Assembly: GCA_032622095.1 (NCBI GenBank)
Contig: CP136069.1
Coordinates: 49,522,760-49,586,759 of the forward strand
DNA length: 64,000 bases
Origin: Siphonodentalium dalli
Taxonomy: Eukaryota > Mollusca > Scaphopoda > Gadilida > Siphonodentaliidae
Direction of reading: 5' to 3'
Made by a program: the position numbers and the translations under genes. Each line of letters opens with the position of its first letter. The stretch's first letter is position 1. The notes beneath the pieces were generated by a model. That model did not search any database and was not told the origin of the DNA. It saw only the letters and a program-made list of their open reading frames with translations. Below are positions 1 through 10,895 of the stretch, piece after piece.

Positions 1-299
1 GTCGCGAAATGTTTCCTTATTTTTCTTGATGAATTTGTCTGACAGAGCGAGATTGGAAGAAGTTGTCCATAAAAAGGACACATGGATCTCTTGTGGTATT
101 TTCGTAGTATTTGTCTGTTTGTTTTAGTATGTTTCTGTTAGTTGTTATGTCCTTGAATATTGGCTATAATCCGTTTGTGCATACATGCATAGGCATAGTT
201 TTATGACAAATGCCAGAAATACCAAATTTAGAGATGTGCGTATCCGCTGATCAGGTATGGATAGTATCTGTGGGAGATATGGGGTTGAACAGAGGGACT
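1..299. other. unassigned AT-rich DNA
   Basis: I see no gene, splice-bounded exon or recognisable repeat here. Short reading frames on both strands look random. Confidence 0.4.
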
Positions 300-1120
300 C
301 CCCTCTCGGGGACGTGGTGGCAGGGGAGTGGGTTAATCACAACCCCCAAGTTTGGTCAAATTGTTTAGCTGTTGGAAATGTCTTACCTGACGCAACATTA
401 GTTGGAAATTTCAAATTGTTCTCATAGTTTGGTTTTCCAACAATTTGTTAGTGGGGAAATTGTTTTTAGACCAACATTTGCATTACAATCTTTCCTACCT
501 TTGGTAAAACATTTTGTACTCAAATGGCCATCAGTTGGATATTTTCCAATCTTCATGGTGTGTTAGGTAAGAAATTTAGAAAGCTTGAGCTCAGTCCAGA
601 CTGGCGTTCATATTATGTTTTCTGTTTTCTGAACAAAATTTATGTGTGTATGTAAACCCCACACTGGTCAATCAATGAGCGCGGTCAAATCTCTTGATTG
701 GATAATTTCTTGCCGCGGCGATGTCTTCTCGTGCACCTACGGTCACAGACAGCTTCGCATTAAGCTTCGACTTGTTAAAACTACCTGGATTATATAGGAA
801 CCCCGTTGGTGAATACCACCCCAAAAGTGTTTGCAATCTTCATGTTCAGATTTCAAAATGTTCTCATACCTGGCCCAATCATGGTCGGCCAGGTTGTCCT
901 GGTCATTCCCAGTAACCAGTCGAAAACTGCTAATTAATTTAAGAAAATACAAATCGTGGTCTGAATTTGTCGGTCTTGGGCCATTAGATGTTCCGATATT
1001 GCAATTATCAGGTTCAGATCTCAAATTGTTCTCATACTGGGCCCAACCATGGGCGGCCCAGTGGATTCTGTTCCTCTCCCGGATAGTGGTCACAAGACTA
1101 CTGATCCATTCATAATATGT
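300..1120 (+). repeat. old dispersed repeat, copy 1
   Basis: Degenerate interspersed repeat. The order of words (GTGGCAGGGGAG, TTTGGTCAAA, CAGTTGGAAATTT, GTTCTCATAGTT, TGGCCATCAGTTG) returns at 3236-3855 and 15055-15600. Its 3' half has internal repeats of the type 'caggttcagat..caaattgttctca..ggccagt..aactgct' spaced about 150-200 bp apart. The open frames inside it differ in every copy and are not coding. Family not identified. Confidence 0.5.
667..830 (+). repeat. ~165-bp duplicate with TATA-like core, copy 1
   Basis: Shares an ordered set of words with 12716-12880: GGTCAATCAATG, GATTGGATAAT, TTCGCATT, AAACTACCTGGA, TATATA, then GGTGAATA. The TATATA sits between ACTACCTGGA and GGTGAATA in both copies. 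It could be a promoter-bearing repeat or simply part of a mobile element. Confidence 0.4.
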
Positions 1121-1329
1121 TACCATCCAGGTATATGAGGGAACAGTTGTGAAATATCAAAACCCAAGGTCATTGGTTCAAATGGAATTACGCAAACTTT
1201 TGAGTTTGGTGTGGTTAAAGGGGATGCATTTTGATATCCCAATATGTCCCAGTCCCTGTCCCCTGTGACCGAACCGTGGGTCTCATTCTGCTTATGCCTC
1301 ATTCTCTGGGAAGTATCTATAATCTGAAT

Positions 1330-1728
1330 TTAACCCTTTACCCAACAAACCGGCCAAAACCGGCCAAATAAAGCTTCAACAGCCTAAAATATCTTCGGTC
1401 TGTCTCAATAGAACCATACAAATATGGATATCATTGGAACCGGCTCCTTGACCACATTGTGATAGTTACAGTTATGCCCTGTGCCAATGCATTCTCTTAT
1501 ATATGCGAGTCGACCATAGGTCGCCTCGCATATATAAGAGAATGCATTGGCCTAAAAAAAATCTTTTTTTAACACTTTTTACCATTTTTCTTACATTCTT
1601 TAACAATTTTATAATTTGTAATGGGTTAAGCTAATGCATTCTCTTATATATGCGAGGCGACCTATGGTCGACTCGCATATATAAGAGAATGCATTGGCAC
1701 AGGGTCCTTCTATTGGGTAAAGGGTTAA
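1330..1728 (+). mobile_element. piggyBac-like MITE, copy 1
   Basis: About 400 bp, flanked by TTAA on both sides. The inverted ends start CCCTTTACCCAACA, which fits the piggyBac superfamily (TTAA target, CCC-starting ends). Inside are two ~67-bp palindromes built on CCAATGCATTCTCTTATATA around a GTCGACC/GGTCGCC centre. No transposase frame, so it is non-autonomous. Same orientation as the copies at 7856 and 30973, opposite to the one at 2746. Confidence 0.8.
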
Positions 1729-2105
1729 AGTGATGTGAAACACTCCGGTAGTGTGATCAGATATTGAAATTGAAAATAAACTTGATCAAAGTAGTTATTT
1801 TTACAATAGTATGTCTAAATTGACAACACACACCGTCATTCTAATTATTAATTAAATGCAGTGATTCTCGATGGTGAAATCGTTTTCATTAGTTTTATTG
1901 CCGATTCGAGTAGTAAATATTTGCATTTGAGCGTAGTTCAGACACTGTTTTCTATAGAGTGGAACGGTCGATTTGCTTCAGGTTTTCGGCGGTGTTAGTA
2001 GAATGTTGCATTCCTCCAATTGACATAGTGCCTGAGTACTAACTTATCAGTTCCACGCACCCGAGCAAGTACATAATATGTCTTTAACATTGTGTTTAGT
2101 TACAT
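1729..2105 (+). repeat. dispersed repeat, uninterrupted copy
   Basis: Matches two flanks found at 36664-36775 and 37298-37530. Shared words include AAAGTGATGTGAAACAC, CAAAGTAGTTATTTT, TTGACAACACACA, GAGCG.AGTTCAGAC and GTTTTCTAT.GAGTGG. Here the two halves are continuous; at 36.7 kb they are split by another element, which makes this the empty-site reference. Confidence 0.7.
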
Positions 2106-2745
2106 TTTCCCCGCTGTTAAGTTTCTATATTCCATAATTTGCAGAAGATAAAATGTAAAATCGGCGTGACGATTGGGTGAACATTCACCAACTTCAACTG
2201 GGGAACTTCAAGCTGGTCGTATGTCTCCCATAGCAGTTGAGGCCTGAACAGAATGAGGTTCCCAGATGGTGATTTTGGTTATGCTAGCCCGCCGTGCGGG
2301 ATAGCGTAACTAAATTCATCCTTTTGGGAGCTCATTCTGAAAATGACAGACACACTGTTGCAAGACTTGTATGTCATTCTGGATTTATTAGTATCGGACT
2401 TTTTCGATAGTCTAACCGTTAGAACAATGTAATCATGTACTTACTTACACGTATGTATTGGAAGTACTTAACTATTATTAATTAAACCAACGAAAGATTC
2501 GCGACCAATGGAACAATACGAGAAGCTCGAGGTATACCAACCTCCATTGGTCTGCGCATGAATAAATAATCCCATAGCTATTGTCCACCCTTTGGTACTT
2601 TTGAAGACAAATTGATCTATTTGAGAAGCCCCCTTATTAATCGACAATAAAGCACTGCACCAGTGAGCCGGCTAATAATGTAGCCCGTGCGATCAATATC
2701 ACTGACCAGGAGAATATTTGACTCGTGATAAACTGGAAGCTGCAC
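2106..2745. other. unassigned intergenic DNA
   Basis: No exon, RNA gene or repeat recognised. A small dyad GCTAGCCCGCCGTGCGGGAT near 2284 is the only structure noticed. Confidence 0.35.
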
Positions 2746-3145
2746 TTAACCCTTTACCCAACAGAAGGGCCCTGTGCCAATGCATTCTCTTATATATGCG
2801 AGTCGACCATAGGTCGCCTCGCATATATAAGAGAATGCATTGGCTTAACACATTACAAATTATAAAATTGTTAAAGAATGTAAGAAAAAATGGTAAAAAG
2901 TGTTAAAAAAAGATTTTTTTTAGGCCAATGCATTCTCTTATATATGCGAGGCGACCTATGGTCGACTCGCATATATAAGATAATGCATTGGCACAGGGCA
3001 TAACTGTAACTATCACAATGTGGTCAAAGAGCCGGTTCCAATGATATCCATATTTGTATGGTTCTATTGAGACAGACCGAAGATATTTTAGGCTGTTGAA
3101 GCTTTATTTGGCAGGTTTTGGCCGGTTTGTTGGGTAAAGGGTTAA
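2746..3145 (-). mobile_element. piggyBac-like MITE, copy 2
   Basis: Reverse-oriented copy of the element at 1330. TTAA flanks both ends and the inverted ends read CCCTTTACCCAACA. Both internal ~67-bp palindromes are present, with small changes such as AAGATAATG for AAGAGAATG. Confidence 0.8.
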
Positions 3146-3150
3146 CGATG

Positions 3151-3242
3151 AACTCATAACACGAAACATAGAGGGTTCAATAATTCAATCAGGGGTTGAA
3201 CTCATAACACGAAACATAGATGCTACTATAATTCAAGCAGGG
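3151..3242 (+). repeat. 45-bp tandem duplication
   Basis: Two adjacent copies of GAACTCATAACACGAAACAT followed by related AT-rich sequence ending in CAATCAGGGG or CAAGCAGGG. Confidence 0.6.
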
Positions 3243-3855
3243 ACGTGGCAACAGGGGAGGGTTGGGAAGGTTGTCTCACCCCCTCCCAATTTTTGTCAAA
3301 ATTTTCAGCAGTTGGAAATTTCACACCAGAGATAGGTTGAAAGTGTTCTCATAGTTCGATTTTCCAACGAATAATTACTAGGGAATTGTTGTTGTTTTTA
3401 TACAAACCGATATGATCCTGCGTTTGGTCAAAATGTTTGACTGAAATGGACATCAGTTATAACCATTGGGGGTGTCATGTCGGAAATTTCTAACACTTGA
3501 AGTGTTTGGTGCCAATCTAGATAATATACTCTTGCAGTTTTCAGGTTCATATTTCAAAATGTTCTTCCACTGGGCTGAGGAGTCATGATCCCTCCCCTGT
3601 AGCCAGTAAAAAAACTACTAATTAAAAAAGTTTGAGGCCTGGATTTGCCTGGAGTTAGACATCTAGGTATCCCCCAGTGGCCAGTTAATAACTGCTGTTC
3701 TATTTAACACATTGAGGCCTGAATTTTCCTGGAGTTAGACTTCTAGATGCAAAGATTTTTCAGTTTTAGGTTCAGATTTCAAATTGTTCTCCCATTGCTG
3801 CCAAGGGATCATGCATTTTCCCTCATCTGTGGCCAGTTAAACACTGCTAGTCTAA
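3236..3855 (+). repeat. old dispersed repeat, copy 2
   Basis: Second copy of the family at 300-1120, with two internal tandem subrepeats (GAGGCCTG.ATTT..CTGGAGTTAGAC near 3641 and 3715). It is interrupted at 3856 by a MITE and seems to resume at 4330 with GAGGCCTGAATGTTCATGGA. Confidence 0.5.
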
Positions 3856-4329
3856 TAAAGGCCCATTTAATTTTCGAGTCACCGATTATTTGTTTTATAA
3901 TGCCTTGGCATACGGTTTAAATAACAATCCATGCCATACAATTTGATTAAAATATTATAATTCATCACCATTTGAAACGTCTGTTTCTCAGAAGATGCCA
4001 ATAGAGAAATAGAAAAATGCTGAAATCATAGAAAGATTTCCCCCGTTATGGCTCCCAGAATGCAACATAATTCAAACTAAAAATGTAATTTTCAAGGGGA
4101 ATAACCCTATTTGTTAAGATATAGAGTTATTCCCCTTCCATTGAAAATAATGAAACTTGAGCACAGAACACCAAGTCGGTATCTCAACAAAAACAACATG
4201 TTCACAGTTTATTATACCGAATGTGCTGATAATACAATGTTTGGAGCGTGCTATTTCAAACGGTATATTATATGGCATATATGTTATATAATATTATCTG
4301 AGGGTTCGAAAGTTAAGTGGGCCTTTAAA
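3856..4329 (+). mobile_element. GGCCCA-end MITE, copy 1
   Basis: About 475 bp with inverted ends: AAAGGCCCATTTAATTTTCG on the left and TTCGAAAGTTAAGTGGGCCT on the right. The interior is collinear with 5268-5767, including TTCATCACCATTTGAAACGT and TTTCCCCCGTTATGGCTC. No transposase. It is inserted within the dispersed repeat 3236-4450. Confidence 0.7.
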
Positions 4330-4450
4330 CATAATCGAGGCCTGAATGTTCATGGAGTTAGACTTCTAGATGCAAGTTTTGCGAAGTTTTCAGGTTCATA
4401 TTTAAAAGGTTCTCACACCGGTCCGAACCATGGTCGAAAAAAAGCTAACG
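4330..4450 (+). repeat. continuation of old dispersed repeat copy 2
   Basis: Carries the same subrepeat words (GGAGTTAGACTTCTAGATGC, CAGGTTCATATTT, TTCTCACAC) that precede the MITE on its left side. This indicates one repeat split by the MITE. Confidence 0.45.
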
Positions 4451-4985
4451 GAACAATTTTTTAAACGACAATTTCACCAACTGCGATGAATCTTTCTAAT
4501 GCAAATGTCGGTATACATATCAAGGTACATGTATATATGTATTTATCTATATAGATATCAAGCCCAGGGAAACGTGTGATTATATATGTCGTTTTAATTT
4601 TATTGAAAATTTCACTCCCCCACAAATTATACATGTACGATAACACAACAAGATTATTAAACAGCGCGTTTTTCAAATTTCCCAATACATATGCAATACA
4701 CAGCGCAACACAGTAGTCTTATTGCGAATAGAGTCTCCTTTCCATAGAAAATATAATTCCACGAGGTTTCATTTGAGTCGATGTATATACACCAATATAT
4801 TTTCGCTTTTCCTCACAACTGCCTCGTATAATCACCTTAATTGCCTATATATACGGGGCCATCCTTAAAAATGGATACCTCTTCGCAGAGTTGAGCTGCG
4901 TATATACATGTAGTACGGTCTCAACATTATTCCTTTTTTAAACGCTCATTCAGACATACATGTATCAAACCAACAACAATGGCAC
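4451..4985. other. unassigned AT-rich DNA
   Basis: No gene or repeat recognised. Very AT-rich with several TACATGTA words. Confidence 0.35.
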
Positions 4986-5202
4986 TACAGTAATGCTCTA
5001 AATAATCGACTCCTTAGCCATAGCAGAATTATGGGTAACTTTTCAGGATTCAGTCGGAAATATGACTTGTTGCCATTCATCGGAAAGCTCTCACTGAGAG
5101 TTTTCCGATGAATGACACCAAGCCATATTTCCGACTAAATCCTGAAAAGTTACCCATAATTCTGCTGTGGTTAAGAAGTCGATTATTTAGAGCATTACTG
5201 TA
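4986..5202. mobile_element. 217-bp foldback element
   Basis: Nearly the whole segment is an inverted repeat. TACAGTAATGCTCTAAATAA on the left pairs with TTATTTAGAGCATTACTGTA on the right, and the arms meet near 5093 at a CTCTCACTGAGAG centre. No coding capacity, so it is a foldback or MITE-type element. Confidence 0.7.
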
Positions 5203-5267
5203 TATATACGATCTCTGAAAAAGATAGTTAAAATTACAATAATCGTATCAGAGATGCGGGGTCGAGT

Positions 5268-5767
5268 TAAAGGCCCACTCAATTTTCGAGTCACCGATTA
5301 TTTTTTTCATAGTGCATTGATATACAGTTTTAATAAAATCTATGCCATAAAATATGTCTAAAATATTATAATTCATCACCATTTGAAACGTCTGTGTCTC
5401 AGAAGATGCCCATAGAGCAAATGGAAAACAGCTGATATCATAGAAAGATTTCCCCCGTTATGGCTCACAGAATGCAACATAATTGAAACTAAAAATGTAA
5501 TTTCAATGGAAGGGGAATAACTGTCTATATTTAGGATATAGAGTTAGTCCCCCCATTTGGAAATAATACACTTTGCCCCACAATCCAGAACAAATTTAAG
5601 CACAAAAGCACGTCGGTAACTCAACAAAAAACAACATGTTCATAGTTTATTTCACCGGATAAGTTGATAATACAATTGTTTTGGAACTTTCTCTTTTAAA
5701 TGGTATATACTATGGCATATAATTTATATAATGTAATCTGGGGTTCGAAAATTAAGTGGGCCTTTAT
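5268..5767 (+). mobile_element. GGCCCA-end MITE, copy 2
   Basis: Same family and orientation as 3856-4329. Ends are TTAAAGGCCCACTCAATTTT and AAAATTAAGTGGGCCTTTA. Slightly longer interior. Confidence 0.7.
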
Positions 5768-6059
5768 GGTATAGCTATGGCAATCACGGCTTGAATTGAC
5801 AATGTGTTACTGTCACGTTCATATGACGGGCAAGAAAATATCAGGTATGCCCCATGTGACTTACTTGAACAATGAAATATTTAATATAGGAAGATATCCG
5901 ACGGAGACAATGCGCTGCTATTTTATCGCTATATATTGCGCGGTCTGTGATCACCTTGATTGGTGGTCATTGTTATCCGTTAAATAATCTCTAAGGGATA
6001 TGATCGTAACCGTTCTTGATCTCGGGTTAGTATGCATCAACATTATCGTCTGTTTGTAT

Positions 6060-6165
6060 TCTGCATTTGTGTTGTGTTGGTGTTCGATATAGTATTAATC
6101 CGCCTGAATAAATGTAAAGACGCGGCGAGGTCATTTTGTTGGCGCGATGCCAACTGATACGTAGC
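6060..6165 (+). repeat. short dispersed repeat, copy 1
   Basis: ATAGTATTAATCC.CCTG, AATGTAAAGA and GGTCATTTTGTTGGCGCGAT recur in the same order at 12610-12690. Confidence 0.55.
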
Positions 6166-6712
6166 AGGCGCCTATTCATAATTAGTGAGAGATAAGGAAA
6201 TATGTAATGGCTTTTTAATTGATATAATAGGGGTTTCATTTAATATAGAAAATATATGCTACGGTTGGTCTAAAACAACAAACTACCCATGAACTATATG
6301 GTTAGAAGATCGGACAATGAGAACAATTACAACCTATATGTGGTGTCAAATTTCCAACAAATGTTGTTTGAGGCATGGCATTACCTATTGTTGAACATTT
6401 CGACCATAGTTGATGGTAGACACCCTAAGCCCCACGTCACAAGACACATGTACACATGTGTGTACACTTGTGTATGTTTGTTAGCCAGACCAGTGCTATA
6501 CACTACAGCCCCACGAACCAAACCAAATCAACAACTCCATAAAACATCTTTTGGGGTCTCAGTGGGAGTTTGGTTGTTTGAGTTGCCAATGAAAAAAATA
6601 ATCACTTTTGTCACCCCATGCATATAAGGATGTTCTATTAAATTATAAAATAGGTTTGTACCTATTTCCAAATAACGTGACCACTTTCTCATTTCGCTCG
6701 TTTTATTTAGGG
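6166..6712. other. unassigned DNA
   Basis: No convincing exon or repeat. A reading frame of about 112 codons at 6289-6627 lacks recognisable domains and is probably chance. Confidence 0.3.
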
Positions 6713-7065
6713 CCGTAACTCCGCCCAAAGTAAGCAGACCTGGCCAATTTTCAAAACTCGATCAAGACATTGTTGAGTAAGTCCAATATACCTAATATCA
6801 ACAAAATCACTTGATATTTGATCAAGCTATCAAGCAATGCCATGATTGTGTAGACGCCCCATATGCCGAATATAAAACTCAGCTGATCAAAATTCACGAA
6901 CATTAGCTGACTAAGGCCGTAACTCCGCCCAAAGAAGGCAGACCTGGCCGATTTTCGAACTCGATCAAGATATTATTGAACAAGTCCAGTATACACAATA
7001 TCAACAGATTCAGTCGGTATATGTTCAAGCTATCGCGCTATGCATTATGTGGACGCCCGCTGTCG
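6713..7065 (+). repeat. ~195-bp tandem duplication
   Basis: Two direct copies start at GGCCGTAACTCCGCCCAAAG (6711 and 6913). They share GCAGACCTGGCC, ACTCGATCAAGA, AAGTCCA.TATAC and GATCAAGCTAT-like words. Confidence 0.65.
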
Positions 7066-7855
7066 AACCGACCTCGCCGTACTAGATGTGTTACTTGTAG
7101 GAGAAGAATATATACATACATGGAAAGAAATATACAGCAAATGGAAATAACAATTAAGCGAATAGAACCGCGAGGCGGATCATCTGCGTTATATCTTGAA
7201 TGTGACCGTGTTCATCTCAATGTGATTTTAGCGTAATCACGTACTTATTTACACGTATTATATGATATTTGGCGATGATACACACCATACATATGCAGCG
7301 AGAATTATAGCTTATATATAAGTCAAGTTCGGCAGGTGAGTTAACTGGCTCAAAAAAAGCAGCGACAACAGAGAGTATCATCTCTAGAATTATCTATGTG
7401 CAGAAAGGTCGAGACACCAAACTGATCAACAAGGTGTTCCCAGAATGAATTCCGAAGCGCAAGTGGGTGGTCTGCTGTACAATAACGAAGGGCGTGTACA
7501 TGTAGTATCTCATTCCGAACCCCGTTGCCACGTGAGTTCGTTAGAAAACGTGATTCTGTTGAGCAGGAGTGCGAGATGCTTCAAAAAAATTTGAGATGCG
7601 CTATGGTGCACAAGGCGAAACAGATGAAGTGATTACTTTCCATTTCGCTATCAGGCTGATCAAATCGAATGATGAAATTACGTCCGGTCTGATCACCTTG
7701 CGTTGTTTATGTGGCTTCCTCTGCGATAGCCGCTTCCTGACGTTTGTTTGCCATTTGACGTAACACTGAAATCCGTCTATACCATGCAGGCCAAATGTTT
7801 CTCGGGAGGTCTAGTGCACCTATGTATACGCTCACGATTGAATAGCGAAGGACAC
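7066..7855. other. unassigned; coding-like composition 7330-7800
   Basis: The stretch 7330-7800 has higher GC than its surroundings and several 40-60 codon open segments in more than one frame, separated by stops (around 7600 and 7680). It could be a decayed coding sequence, such as a processed pseudogene or an old transposon frame. I do not recognise a domain. Confidence 0.25.
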
Positions 7856-8264
7856 TTAACCCTTTACCCAACAAAACGGCCAAAAACGCCCAAATAAAGC
7901 TTCAACAGCCTAAAATATCTTCGGTCTGTCTCAATAAAACCATACAAATATGGATATCATTGGAACCGGTTCATTGACCACATTGTGATGGTTACAGTAA
8001 TGCCCTGTGCTAATGCATTCTCTTATATATGCGAGTCGACCATAGGTCGCCTCGCATATATAAGATAATGCATTGGCCTAAATAAAATCTTTTTTTAACA
8101 CTTTTTACCATTCTTTAACAATTTTATAATTTTTTGACAATTTTATCATTTTTAATATGTGTTAAGCCAATGCATTCTCTTATATATGCGAGGCGACCTA
8201 TGGTCGACTCGCATATATAAGAGAATGCATTGGCACAGGGCCGTTCTGTTGGGTAAAGGGTTAA
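7856..8264 (+). mobile_element. piggyBac-like MITE, copy 3
   Basis: TTAA on both sides and CCCTTTACCCAACA inverted ends. Same orientation as copy 1. Both internal palindromes are kept; the spacer has an extra TTTTTGACAATTTTATCA-type duplication. Confidence 0.8.
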
Positions 8265-9448
8265 TAGGGGTTCACGATTAGATTGTACACTCCCTGTCAC
8301 CTCGTCCTGAACAGCCTTGTAATTTATTAACCCGGCCCATTGGATAATAAGGTGAATTTAGAAACAATGGTTTCCGGATGGTCTCTGTTTTAATTTATAT
8401 GATTTTAAAATTTTAACGTGATTTTTTCCCCCAACACAAACAGAGTAAAAAAATGTAACAATATAGTAATACAAAAGTTGAAATACATAAAGGTGGACGA
8501 CAAAACCGAAAATGAGATAGCGTGCGATACAAGCGCGACACCAACTCCTATCACAGAATGTAATGAACAAAAATTGGCTCCAAAAGGGAAAAGTTGACAT
8601 TATGAAAATATGATAGATGCTGGTGAGGTGCAGGGTGTGTATAGTGAACGATGCAAGCGCGTCACCAACCCCTTGATATGTCCCTGGATCAACGGATGAT
8701 GGGAAAGGCAATATCGGAGGTTGGATGGGGAGGTGGTGGGTAATGAGAATAATGGTCTCTTTTCTTCTGCTGAACGATGTTTTGGTGGAATTATGCCAGG
8801 CTGATATTCGCAGAAAAGATGCCGTGTCCATACTCCTGTTTCGCTCCTCGAGTAATGTAGTCCGACGCGCAAAATAGTTCCTTTTCAAAACACGAAATCT
8901 ACTGTTTTATAATCATCATACTGGCGTTTTATTTCCTAAACTATTTGCTATCGAACTCAAGCGACTAAAATTATGTTATGACCATTAATATAAATCGAAA
9001 CTAAGAAACTAAAATTCTTATTCCATAACTGCTAAAAATAGACGGGACGGATTAATAAAAGACTAATGCTGGCGATTTGCCCTCATTACTCGCATATTGC
9101 TGTGATTCGTATAGTTGTATCGTACACATCTTCTGTCGTAGAGTCATAAAGTCATTTTCATTATAATGGCCATGTTGTATGCATCTTTCATAGAGTACAT
9201 GGATATTTAATACCAGGATATCGATTTTGAAACAGAGGCTGAGCCGAGGCTTTCATAAAGCGACACCAAGCTATCAAATAACCCACGATGTTGCCGAAGA
9301 TAACGATTGTGTCGCCACACACACTAGGCTTGCGGTTTCAAGTGTGGTTTTCACGTGTCCTTATATGCACAATAATTCACACCAATAATAATTAAGTAGC
9401 AAACCTTTGTATCGGGCGTAAGGTGACGTCAAGTGAGACCTGCCAGAG
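8265..9448. other. unassigned DNA
   Basis: A 176-codon minus-strand frame (8358-8888) overlaps another minus frame and has no recognisable domain. An internal repeat, GAT.CAAGCGCG.CACCAAC, occurs at 8525 and 8650. Around 9145-9200 a stretch resembles the interior of the TTAAAGGGG MITE family. No gene is supported. Confidence 0.3.
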
Positions 9449-9720
9449 CAACGTCACGATTGATCGAAACTGTCAGTGCAATGGTCATTCATATTTCCAC
9501 CATGTTTCGCGTGCTCGTGTACCCCCAACCCGATTATTAGTGCACGTTCTCTGAAAACTCGCTGGCAGTGTTGACGGGGACATGACGATTTGAACGTGGT
9601 GTTGTAGCCAACCAGATTGCTACATGTAGTTACAACCGGTTTTGGATTACAAGGGTATTTGTTGCCAGCTGCATGCCGAATTTCCATCCTGATGTGTCGA
9701 TTCCACTCTACTCAGCCTAC
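9449..9720 (+). repeat. dispersed repeat, copy 1
   Basis: AACGTCACGATT, CATGTTTCGCG, GTGGTGTTGTAGCCAACCAG and ACTCAGCC recur, split in two, at 40987-41100 and 41817-41942. The open minus frame inside differs between copies and is not judged coding. Confidence 0.5.
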
Positions 9721-9818
9721 TACTAATATTCAGCCGTATGAGTGTTAATCCTCATTACTGTTTTATTTCGTTTAGTGCTATTTGGTGTCCCATTGTTTGA
9801 TATATATATATATATATA

Positions 9819-10863
9819 TCTATTATATATTTTGAAAGATCTGTGTGTGTGTGTGTGTGTATCTGTCTGTGTGTGTGTGTGTAATCGATGAACTCAAAAA
9901 CGACCCACCCAATTTCGATGAAACTTGGTACGTGGGGGTATTTTCGGCCGGGGGTTAACATAGGCCTATTGATTTGCCCGTGCGACGTGACCTTGACCTT
10001 CAAAACTCATATCTCGGGATCCGCAGTGCTATCACGCCGGATTTAGCACTGCGATGCAGGGAGGATAATTCTATATTCATACGTCGACGAACGTTAGCAA
10101 TTTGCAGGCATGCAATTACGCATCGTGTATTTTTCCCAAAATTATAACATTTACAATATATATTGTCAATTTGCAGGCTATTAAAAATCGTGCATCTATC
10201 CCAAAATATATCATTTATTACAATTTCTGATATATAAATTTTGTTACAGCTAATATTCTTAGGTCTATTGTCGATAGATTTATTTTGTGTATATTCACAC
10301 CACGCATAGGCTCAAGCTGTTTACATTTACCCCGCGGGTCTGGAATCTCATCCAAGAATCCATTTAGCTGAAATGATACTTCGTTGTTGCGAAATGGTAT
10401 CTACCGGTGGCCTCAAGCCGTCAATGTCAACAACATCGAAATTGTTCAACTTTGACTGCGAGAAAATAATTAGTTAAAATTTACCACACAATGCTAATTT
10501 ATCTTTACGTTGAAGCTTGATAATTAATGAGCTTGTGTATATGAGGCGCGTTTACATACTTTAGTGGAAATCAAATCGGGTAAAACTGGCGGATTTTTAC
10601 GGACGAAATTTGATACATAGGGTATCTCGGTATCCGCTGGGCCGATTTCCCGGTATCCGCTTGCCCAATTTCCACCATTTTTGGGGTGTTGGTGTTGGAA
10701 AATTGCCAGACGGATTTTGACAAAATTTGATACTTAGTGGACCATTGTGGTAATTGTTTCCAGGGAGTGTTTTGGACGGGTAAAATCGTGACCCCACCTG
10801 ACCTTGACCTTCAAAATGGTCAATTCAATGTCAAAGCCCGGACGAAGTCGGGTCACCTTCTAG
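9819..10863 (+). mobile_element. Helitron-like element, type B, with internal insertion
   Basis: Starts with TC (TCTATTATATATTTTG) after an A in a TA run. Ends with the stem CCCGGACGAAGTCGGG, then TCACCTT and CTAG, followed by T. A 5'-TC, a 3' hairpin about 11 nt before CTRR and insertion between A and T are the Helitron hallmarks. The 5' part has a TG microsatellite. About 10020-10565 is unrelated AT-rich sequence, probably an insertion or an unaligned segment. No Rep/helicase frame. Confidence 0.7.

Positions 10864-10895
<32 letters not shown>

Noticed and set aside
721-1126. Overlapping open frames on both strands near the left end
   Set aside because: They lie in the dispersed repeat 300-1120 and are not conserved in its other copies.
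1170-1200. tRNA-like B box (GGTTCAAATGG)
   Set aside because: No A box at the right distance and no cloverleaf; no tRNA or tRNA-derived SINE could be supported anywhere in the window.
1334-1350. Telomere-like or satellite sequence from CCCTTTACCC
   Set aside because: It is the inverted end of a MITE, not a tandem telomeric repeat.
8358-8888. 176-codon minus-strand open frame
   Set aside because: No domain, no splice context, overlapping frame on the same strand, low-complexity hydrophobic and Phe/Tyr-rich translation typical of AT-rich DNA.
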